From: Chryseobacterium koreense CCUG 49689
GTDB taxonomy: Bacteria; Bacteroidota; Bacteroidia; Flavobacteriales; Weeksellaceae
Direction of reading: 5' to 3'
Length of the DNA stretch: 40,777 bases
NCBI RefSeq assembly: GCF_001045435.1
Contig: NZ_LFNG01000018.1
Coordinates: 1 to 40,777, forward strand
Shown here: piece after piece, positions 34,664-40,777 of the stretch
How positions within the stretch are numbered: position 1 is the first letter of the stretch
How the letters are laid out: each line of letters starts with the position of its first letter
Position numbers and translations under genes: made by a program
The notes under the pieces: generated by a model
Database searches by the model: none
What the model saw: the letters and a program-made list of their open reading frames with translations, nothing else
Told to the model about the DNA's origin: nothing

Positions 34664-35719
34664 ATGGTATTTTCAGAAACAATTCAACAAGAAATTCAAC
34701 AAAATTTTCGAGAAGACCGGGATTCCGATTTATCGGATCTCGAAAGACTGCGAAAAGAGACCGCCCTGAAAGCAGGAGCTGCGTTGGCGTTTTGGGGCTT
34801 ATTGATTTTATTTGTTTTGATATTTCTGACCTGGAAAACAGCCGAAATCACCTTTCAGGAATTCCGAATCCACGAAAACGATAGCGACATTATTTTGGCA
34901 GGCGTCGGATTTTTGCTGTTCCTTTATTTGATGGCATTTATTATTTTTTTCAACATCAAGAAAAAAAATATTTTCCACCGATATCTTTATACGGGAAAAT
35001 ATGCCGCACAATACCGGAAAGAAATCAAGAAAAAAATCATTCCCTACTTAAAAGGAAGCATGACCTTCCATCCGGAACAAGGTATTTCCAGAGCCGATTT
35101 TACGGAAAGCGGTTTCCCGATGTTCAACCGTCCGAAAAGGTATTATTCTTCAGGAGCAACAACCGGAGAAATCGGAAAAACGACTTTTACTTTTGCCGAA
35201 GTCTTAGCGGAAGATTTGCAGGAAAGTTATCATCATTTTTTTGGCAGTGCGCAATATACCGATCTATTTCGGGGTGTATTCTTTGTTGCCGATTTTAACA
35301 AAAACACCGATTGGAACACATTGGTTTATCCCGATGGCTACAAATATATTTCGCCGCTGATTTTTATAGAAACACAGGAAAAGTATAAACGGATCAAGCT
35401 GGAAGACGTTGAATTTGAAAGATATTTTGAGGTTTACGGCACCGACCAGGTGGAATCCCGATATGTTCTTTCTCAGGCTTTGATGGCAAGAATGGTAGAT
35501 TTCAAAAAGAAATCAAAAAAGAATATTCAGTTTTCCTTTAAAGACTCCAAAGTGTATTTCGGCATCCATTATCCTAAAGGGAAAGACCTCTTCACACCGC
35601 CTCTATTTCGGTCTGTGCATAACTTTAAAGCTATGGAAAATTACATTTCAGACATCCAAATGATGCTGGACATTATTGAAGAACTCAATTTGAATTCCCG
35701 ATTGACTTTCAAATCATAA
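34664..35719 (+). CDS. DUF3137 membrane protein
   Basis: A 351-aa protein with two transmembrane helices (~38-56 and ~77-97). The large soluble domain carries the DUF3137 hallmark DLFRGVFFVADFNKNTDWNTLV, then YGTDQVESRYVLSQALMARMVDF. It starts 13 bp after the DUF3298 gene and ends 4 bp before the next gene, which indicates one operon with lemA. LemA/DUF3137 pairs recur in many bacteria and may form a membrane complex; the function is unknown. Confidence 0.88.
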   Translation: MVFSETIQQEIQQNFREDRDSDLSDLERLRKETALKAGAALAFWGLLILFVLIFLTWKTAEITFQEFRIHENDSDIILAGVGFLLFLYLMAFIIFFNIKKKNIFHRYLYTGKYAAQYRKEIKKKIIPYLKGSMTFHPEQGISRADFTESGFPMFNRPKRYYSSGATTGEIGKTTFTFAEVLAEDLQESYHHFFGSAQYTDLFRGVFFVADFNKNTDWNTLVYPDGYKYISPLIFIETQEKYKRIKLEDVEFERYFEVYGTDQVESRYVLSQALMARMVDFKKKSKKNIQFSFKDSKVYFGIHYPKGKDLFTPPLFRSVHNFKAMENYISDIQMMLDIIEELNLNSRLTFKS

Positions 35720-35723
35720 ACCC

Positions 35724-36212
35724 ATGAAAACTACAAAATACCTCGCACTAAAAACAGGAGCTGTATTCAGCGTGCTCTCCTTAATATTCACGTTCACCAT
35801 CGTGGTTCCTATGTTTTCAATCATGCATGCGCTCTTTTTGGAACAGGCATTTCAGTTGATTTTCCCGGAAATGAATTATGCCAACGGTGGCAAGATCACT
35901 TTGTTATTTTTCAGTGTTTTATTTGTAATCACTTTGGTTTTGCTGACGAAAAGAATAAAAACTTTGGTTTGGAAACACCAGAATATCCGACTCGGGGAAA
36001 GCATTTTAGTTATGTTGATTTTTTACGCTATCGTTCATCCTATTGGATATTATCTTTTGCTCTGGCTCCAAGGTTTTCCGGTGGATGCCCTGAATTCCAT
36101 TATGAGCGTTATCAGTTTTTTGTTCTCAAGCTTTGCCTTCGTCATTCTTGGATTTGTGATAGATTGGTACTGGAAAAAATTAAATAACCGTGAAAATAAT
36201 GCAGTGTTTTAG
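35724..36212 (+). CDS. Four-helix integral membrane protein, unknown
   Basis: A 162-aa protein with four predicted transmembrane helices (residues ~14-38, ~53-72, ~85-108, ~122-148) and short polar loops. The C-terminus is basic (WYWKKLNNREN). No motif is recognised. It is the last gene of the lemA / DUF3298 / DUF3137 run, only 4 bp downstream, so it is probably a component of the same membrane system. Confidence 0.7.
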   Translation: MKTTKYLALKTGAVFSVLSLIFTFTIVVPMFSIMHALFLEQAFQLIFPEMNYANGGKITLLFFSVLFVITLVLLTKRIKTLVWKHQNIRLGESILVMLIFYAIVHPIGYYLLLWLQGFPVDALNSIMSVISFLFSSFAFVILGFVIDWYWKKLNNRENNAVF

Positions 36213-36258
36213 ATCAATTATAGACTCAAATCATTATTAATAACATAAATTTTTTACA

Positions 36259-36732
36259 ATGAAAAAATCATTTTTTACTATTTGTCTTTTATTGTCCGGT
36301 GTGATGATGGTATTGGCCCAGACAGGAACCATTTTGGGTTCTCAGATTAGAATTGCCGAAAAAAAAGCCGGGAAATATGTCGGCTGGACCACCGATTGGA
36401 TTGAACTTTCAGGAAACGATCGTCCAATCCTGGAAATTACTGCAGATACCTTAGTTGATGCCGGTACCAAGTATTTCGTTTATTACATCAAATTTACCTA
36501 TGAAGGGGAAACCACGGAGGGAACTTATGTTTATGATTCCGTGAAATCAGAGGCCGTGCGAAAAGAATGGAACAAAAAAGTGGTAAACTGCTATGTGGAC
36601 GAAGAAGGCGACTATATCTATGTAGAAGACATCTCGCTGCAGCAATTGGCAAAAGATTCGAATACTTGGGCGAAATATCCAAATTCAACCATTCAGTTTA
36701 TCAATAAGGACATGAATATTGCGTTTAAATAA
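36259..36732 (+). CDS. Small secreted protein, unknown function
   Basis: A 157-aa exported protein with a 21-residue signal peptide (ending VLAQ). The mature part is beta-rich (YFVYYIKFTYEGETTEGTYVYDSV) with one cysteine (VNCYVDEEGDYIYVEDI). No catalytic motif or family is recognised. It follows the lemA cluster after 46 bp and is closed by a strong terminator at 36771-36806. Confidence 0.65.
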   Translation: MKKSFFTICLLLSGVMMVLAQTGTILGSQIRIAEKKAGKYVGWTTDWIELSGNDRPILEITADTLVDAGTKYFVYYIKFTYEGETTEGTYVYDSVKSEAVRKEWNKKVVNCYVDEEGDYIYVEDISLQQLAKDSNTWAKYPNSTIQFINKDMNIAFK

Positions 36733-36770
36733 AATAAACAATTCATTTTCAGCAATATGCAATTAAAGAA

Positions 36771-36806
36771 AAGGTCGGAAAAATAAATTTTTCCGACCTT
36801 TATTTT
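36771..36806. terminator. Strong hairpin terminator
   Basis: AAGGTCGGAAAAAT / ATTTTTCCGACCTT forms a long stem with a tiny loop, followed by TATTTT. It lies 38 bp after the preceding stop codon. Confidence 0.9.
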
Positions 36807-37017
36807 GCATTAATGGGTTTCTTCAAAAAAGAAAAAATCAGAATTTCAAGTCGCCATTCAATTCTCTTACAGCATTTGCTGCCTGTGCGAATTTTTCTTT
36901 TTCAACATGAATTTTTTGAATTACTTCTGAATTAATTTATTATTTTCGTGAAAACACTGCATTTAGTATCTGAAATTGCAAAAATACCATGTTCATTTAT
37001 TCTTAAATCAATCTATT

Positions 37018-37422
37018 ATGAAATTAAAAATCACACTTTTTATTGCCGCATTCTTCTTCAGTTCTATTTCATTTGCGCAGAAGAAATTTGAGGGGACTTT
37101 TTCAAATGGTTACAAAGGTTCCAAACTAAGTTTCATTTTATCTGCTGATGGCAAAGAAATAAAGGATTTTACTTTTCAAGGTTACTGGAGATGTGGTGGC
37201 TCTACAGAAATGATCACACTTGGTCCAGAAAAAAAATTTCCGGTAACCAATAATAAGATCAATGGAATCATTGTAGAACCAGAAAATGGCGGAGCATCAG
37301 CCATTCGTTTTCAACTGGAAGGTTTAATAAATGGGAAAAAAGCGTCCGGTATTTATAGAATGAGTATTACGGGATTGAGCTGCGATACTTATGAATTAAA
37401 ATGGACGGCTGCAGCCAAATGA
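37018..37422 (+). CDS. Small secreted protein, unknown function
   Basis: A 134-aa exported protein (signal peptide 1-21, ending SFAQ). The mature domain is a predicted beta-sandwich with two cysteines (YWRCGGST and GLSCDTY) and a regular pattern of strands (FEGTFSNGYKGSKLSFILSADGKEIKDFTFQG). It was not assigned to a family. The ATG at 37018 is preferred over 36976 because the signal peptide starts there. It converges on cas2, and its stop is immediately followed by the CRISPR repeat-like sequence. Confidence 0.7.
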   Translation: MKLKITLFIAAFFFSSISFAQKKFEGTFSNGYKGSKLSFILSADGKEIKDFTFQGYWRCGGSTEMITLGPEKKFPVTNNKINGIIVEPENGGASAIRFQLEGLINGKKASGIYRMSITGLSCDTYELKWTAAAK

Positions 37423-37426
37423 TTTT

Positions 37427-37473
37427 TTTGTGAATTGCTTTCAGAATTTATTACCTTCGTGACGAAGCACAAC
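37427..37473 (+). CRISPR. Single 47-nt type II-C CRISPR repeat remnant
   Basis: The 47 bases start TTTGTGAATTGCTTTCA and end GAAGCACAAC. This strongly resembles the 46-48-nt repeats of Bacteroidota type II-C arrays, which begin GTTGTGxxTTGCTTTCA. The ends are complementary (TTGTG / CACAA). The copy lies just downstream of cas2, where such arrays sit. No second copy or spacer is visible, so the array has collapsed to one degenerate repeat. An internal TTACCTTCG resembles the TAnnTTTG promoter core that II-C repeats can carry. A tracrRNA anti-repeat is less likely, given the orientation and position. Confidence 0.65.
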
Positions 37474-37482
37474 CTCAATTCA

Positions 37483-37507
37483 AAAACCTCCTGATCCAGG
37501 AGGTTTT
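37483..37507. terminator. Bidirectional hairpin terminator
   Basis: A perfect 11-bp stem AAAACCTCCTG / CAGGAGGTTTT with an ATC loop. It is T-rich on both strands and placed between the CRISPR repeat remnant and the cas2 stop. Confidence 0.85.
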
Positions 37508-37531
37508 GATGAGGTTTTTAGCATTCAAAAA

Positions 37532-37873
<342 letters not shown>

Positions 37874-37920
37874 TTATGGTGAAAGATACCATGTAAAAAG
37901 TACAATGGCCTTCAAATAAT

Positions 37921-38814
37921 TCAAATTAAAACAGGAAAAGAGATGATCCGTTTTTCTCCCGTATAGCACTTGTATAAGGAAGAAACGGTTGTTTTTACTG
38001 CCACCATCAGTGGACGGTTCAGCCGGTCAATATTGGTGTCTTTTGTTGCAATACTGATCAAATACGCTTTGAGTTCTTTGGTCAGCTCTTCGGCATCGGG
38101 ATGTGTTTTCAGCCAGTTCATCACCATTAAATCCACATAAGGGCGATACGGCTCCATTAAATCATCAGCAAGACAGTACGGATTGTATTTATTTTTATGA
38201 AATATCCCCAACACAGGAAGTAATCCGGTTTCTACAATCGCCCTAGCAACAATGCTTCGCAAAACAATATATCCAAAATTGAATAGATGGTTCGGACTGT
38301 CACCATATCTGCCACGCAGGAAATCCGGATGGATGAGATATTTCCAATAATGTTGGGCGGCAATCCCTTCCATATTGGTGATATCACCCGATTTCACATT
38401 TTTTAGATACTCGTGCATGGGTTCGAAATAATTGCCTAACTTTTCCAGAACAGCGATTTGGTTGGATATTTTACATTCTACGGTTTGCTTCCACAACTGT
38501 TTTTTCAGCGGTTCGCTTGCTTCTAACTGATTTTTCACTCTTTCCGAATGTTCAGTATGACCAAAAATCGGAAGCATCTGACCTTTCGGCATGTGCTGTT
38601 CATCACAACTGATGACGACTACATTATGGTCCATCATTTTCTGAATCAGCTGGTGTGAAAGTGTAATCTGAAAATGATCCAGCATCAGCAAACCCAAATC
38701 CTCCACCGCCACTTTGCCTTTCGGCTCCTTAGTTTCAGGACACAAGATGTACATCTGATGGTCTTTGAGCTTCAGATAAGCAGGATTGCCGATGTAGATG
38801 GAGCGGTAGAGCAT
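37921..38814 (-). CDS. cas1: CRISPR-associated integrase Cas1 (type II-C)
   Basis: A 297-aa metal-dependent integrase that inserts new spacers together with Cas2. The catalytic set is present: E149 (NMEGIAAQHYW), H206 (GIFHKNKYNP) and D218 with E221 (LADDLMEPYRPYVD). The N-terminal beta-sandwich (RSIYIGNPAYLKLKDHQM) is complete. The length is typical of type II Cas1. It starts 3 bp after the cas9 fragment stop, so the original operon order cas9-cas1-cas2 is kept even though cas9 is broken. Confidence 0.95.
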   Translation of the reverse strand: MLYRSIYIGNPAYLKLKDHQMYILCPETKEPKGKVAVEDLGLLMLDHFQITLSHQLIQKMMDHNVVVISCDEQHMPKGQMLPIFGHTEHSERVKNQLEASEPLKKQLWKQTVECKISNQIAVLEKLGNYFEPMHEYLKNVKSGDITNMEGIAAQHYWKYLIHPDFLRGRYGDSPNHLFNFGYIVLRSIVARAIVETGLLPVLGIFHKNKYNPYCLADDLMEPYRPYVDLMVMNWLKTHPDAEELTKELKAYLISIATKDTNIDRLNRPLMVAVKTTVSSLYKCYTGEKRIISFPVLI

Positions 38815-38817
38815 CTT

Positions 38818-39969
38818 TTAGAATTTCCAAAAAATTTTACCATCAAGTGAAATTTCAAAATCTTCTCCTTCAAACAGAAAATTCCATTTTTCTTTTGACA
38901 TCTTTAAAAGTGGTGTTTCCCCTTCTTTTTCTATAAACGATGACTGTTTTTTAAATCCATCAAGACTTCTTTTTAGTTTTTGTACTTCGTCAGAGCCCAT
39001 AAACGGTATTAATCTATTAAATCTATTGTCTTTCAACCCAACGAATCTAAATTTATCATCCTCATATTTTTTCTTACGTTGTAGTGGATCAGTAATATCA
39101 TAGTCCAAAACTATTTCAGGAAGATTAAATTTTTTATCAAATTCTGAAATTATTTCGTCTTTTTTCAATTTGACCTTTCTATCAATATCATCATCTTTTA
39201 TTGCTTCCAAGTGATATTTTAACCATATACTACCATCTGAAAATTGAGTAATAACATAAAGTCTTTTTTGCTGAAAGTCTATTTCATTTTTCCTTTCATA
39301 TTCATTATCGTTATTAAGAACTAAAAGCTTTTGACCAACTTTGAGAAGTGTAAAACTCCAATCTATAAATTCCGGATAATTATTTTCAATAAAATCCTCA
39401 GTTTTGAAATTTTTGAATTTTCTATAGTGCTTTGAGGTTTCAAATGATGGAACGGGAAACATTACTTTTTGTAATTCATTATTAATAGTTTTTTGTAATA
39501 ACAAAGCGTAAGGAATCTCATCTGAAGCTGCGTAATATTTATTCTTGTAGTCGTATTGAGAAATATAATTAACTCGTTTTTTAACCTCTCGTCCAGCTTT
39601 TGTTTTAATTCTTACGTGACGAATAATATTTCCTTGATGGTCTTTTATCTCATTATTGTCCTTTTGTTCTATAACTAATTTTTTAATTACAGGGTCAATA
39701 ATATCATCAATTTTACTAAGCACATCTTTTATTGGCTTTCTAACTGCAAATAGAAATTTTTCATCTCCTTTTTTATATTCCCATTCGTTTTGATTATTTC
39801 TTTTCGGTTGTCCGTTATTGTATCTTTCTACATCTCTTATTTTCGCCAAGAAAGTATCTTTATACAAAGAACTTCTTATTGTATCACCTTTTGCATTCTT
39901 AATAATTTTAGCGCCATTTTCATCATATAAAAATTTATAATCGGCAAATCGAAAAGTAAGCTTTTTCAA
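38818..39969 (-). pseudogene. cas9: 5'-truncated cas9 (type II-C), C-terminal third only
   Basis: 383 codons opening with TTG and no proper start context; an in-frame TGA lies about 37 bp upstream. Residues 28-44 (KGDTIRSSLYKDTFLAK) match the conserved segment just after RuvC-III in Bacteroidota Cas9, usually GDTIRGSLHKDTFYGAI. FAVRKPI and IDDIIDPVIKKLV follow at 75-98. The remainder is the PAM-interacting/C-terminal region, ending ISLDGKIFWKF. The whole N-terminal ~1000 residues (RuvC-I/II/III, recognition lobe, HNH) are missing, so no DNA cleavage is possible. The remnant itself is not frameshifted. Confidence 0.85.
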
Positions 39970-40017
39970 AACAAAATGTAAAGAAAAAACACAAATTCAA
40001 ATTGCAGCTACAAATAT

Positions 40018-40042
40018 AAGCCTTTCGAGTGAAAGGCTTTTT
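40018..40042 (+). terminator. Hairpin terminator between the TS-like gene and the cas9 remnant
   Basis: AAGCCTTTC / GAAAGGCTT with a GAGT loop, then TTT. The T tract is on the plus strand although both flanking genes are on the minus strand. It may work weakly for the minus-strand TS-like gene, or it may be the 3' end of a former plus-strand RNA. Confidence 0.65.
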
Positions 40043-40051
40043 AAATAACAT

Positions 40052-40690
40052 TTAATTCACATTTAAAGCGAATTTAACCGACTCACCATTCAATAGCTTC
40101 AATGTGCTTTCCCGGTTGTTTTCATACACATGAACGTTGCCCAGGAATAGCGAAATACTTTTTAGTGGCAAATCAATCTGCCGGCTGATCAGATATAAGT
40201 GATAAATGTCGGCAGGCAGTCCCAAATTAGCGTCAGAGCTCCGTTGGTATGCAGAAACAACCAATTTACCTTGATCGATCTGGAACTGAATCAAAGACAA
40301 GCACGGCTGTTGATTACTATCAGTGTCATTCTTACCCAGAAACAACACGTAATTCTTACTGTTTCGCTTTTCTATATTGATTTTCTTAATCAGATCTGGA
40401 AGTTGTTCAAAGTAAGTTGGATAACTATTCACCAGAATAGGTCCGCAATAATCCCACCAGGTAATCCCAGCTTCACGATAACGCTCAGTAAGTCGTTCAC
40501 CGGACTGGAACAACTCCAATTCTGTTTTAAGCTTATTTCGGGCAATTCCGTGTCCTTCAAATATTTCCAGTAAGTCTGCTGGTTTTAGAGATAAATGTTC
40601 ATTAAGTAGGTAAGTGATATTTCCCTTCTTGTTTTCCTGCACCTTACCTTTTGTAAGGATTTTTTCTAATGTTTTGTGATACTTATTCAT
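40052..40690 (-). CDS. Thymidylate-synthase-fold protein with Asn-to-Asp change (possible dCMP/CMP (hydroxy)methylase)
   Basis: A 212-aa protein of the thymidylate synthase superfamily, shorter than ThyA (~264 aa). The nucleophile is C130 in QPCLSLIQFQI, corresponding to PCHxxxQF. The phosphate/folate block is QRSSDANLGLPADI (149-162), with R150 and D153 conserved. The residue equivalent to the uracil-reading Asn of ThyA (GxPFNI) is D161. In dCMP hydroxymethylases and in engineered N-to-D ThyA this Asp selects cytosine nucleotides. HVYEN at 187-191 matches HxYxN. The His after the catalytic Cys is Leu. The ATG at 40690 is chosen over 40744 by homology. Substrate is inferred only. Confidence 0.8.
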   Translation of the reverse strand: MNKYHKTLEKILTKGKVQENKKGNITYLLNEHLSLKPADLLEIFEGHGIARNKLKTELELFQSGERLTERYREAGITWWDYCGPILVNSYPTYFEQLPDLIKKINIEKRNSKNYVLFLGKNDTDSNQQPCLSLIQFQIDQGKLVVSAYQRSSDANLGLPADIYHLYLISRQIDLPLKSISLFLGNVHVYENNRESTLKLLNGESVKFALNVN

Positions 40691-40777
40691 GATTTTTAAT
40701 ATTAGTTCTATATTTGCAAAACCACACCAAACGAAAAAATCCAACAGCTTCCAGAAGACTTTTAAGTCCTCCAGTAG

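Noticed and set aside
36838..36935. A short minus-strand frame reading VEKEKFAQAANAVRELNG ending at a TGA
   Set aside because: The amino-acid pattern is protein-like and may be the tail of a lost gene, but ~32 codons with no start are too little to call.
37427..37473. Interpretation as a tracrRNA anti-repeat
   Set aside because: The plus-strand sequence has the repeat orientation (starts TTTGTGAATTGCTTTC) and sits at the array end of the locus. An anti-repeat would read as its complement followed by tracrRNA stem-loops.

Overview
The window looks like chromosomal DNA from a flavobacterium of the Chryseobacterium / Kaistella / Elizabethkingia type (Weeksellaceae, Bacteroidota). The evidence is the gene content: a PafA-type alkaline phosphatase with the T79 / N / K-x-R active site, a TPR hybrid two-component sensor with a C-terminal AraC domain, DUF5522, DUF4136 and DUF3347 proteins, Bacteroidota-style lipoproteins, a Bacteroidota-type II-C cas locus, and many TAnnTTTG -7 promoter elements with weak ribosome binding sites. 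No rRNA or tRNA gene was seen.

Layout. (1) 1-835 and 4890-5275 are arrays of imperfect dispersed repeats in opposite orientation. They bracket a small housekeeping block: phosphodiesterase, a hypothetical helical protein, Ppx/GppA phosphatase, cytidine deaminase and an old-yellow-enzyme reductase. (2) 5295-8824 holds hemL, a secreted glucosaminidase with LysM repeats and a PLP enzyme of the ACC deaminase / D-cysteine desulfhydrase family. (3) 9150-11944 is a same-strand run of an AAA_28 ATPase, a beta-CASP metallo-beta-lactamase nuclease and an ATP-cone / PD-(D/E)xK nuclease. (4) 12132-21242 is a Cu(I)/Ag(I) efflux operon on the minus strand: Cys-rich secreted protein, TRASH-like lipoprotein, DUF3347 lipoprotein, CusA split into two ORFs, a CusC-like outer-membrane channel, two CusB-like adaptors each with a heavy-metal-binding domain, and a haem-binding protein. 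(5) 21424-22505 holds small genes ending in a DUF4136 lipoprotein. (6) 22744-25202 is an accessory block of three toxin-tip / immunity-like cassettes on the minus strand. They are separated by copies of a ~297-bp element with 30-bp terminal inverted repeats, and the block ends in a duplicated 3' end of the DUF4136 gene. (7) 25293-30825 holds pafA, a decayed IS982-family transposase and the hybrid sensor/regulator. (8) 30865-37422 is a series of small secreted proteins and lipoproteins, including a bulb-type lectin and a LemA / DUF3298 / DUF3137 cluster. (9) 37427-40690 is a wrecked type II-C CRISPR-Cas locus: one 47-nt repeat-like sequence, intact cas2 and cas1, and only the C-terminal ~380 residues of cas9. 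It is followed by a thymidylate-synthase-fold enzyme whose pyrimidine-recognising Asn is Asp.

The most interesting items are the broken type II-C locus with its lone repeat, the Asn-to-Asp thymidylate-synthase homologue beside it, the toxin/immunity cassette array with its repeat elements and duplicated flank, and the cusA gene split at a six-A tract. All functional names rest on motifs read by eye; no database search was possible.
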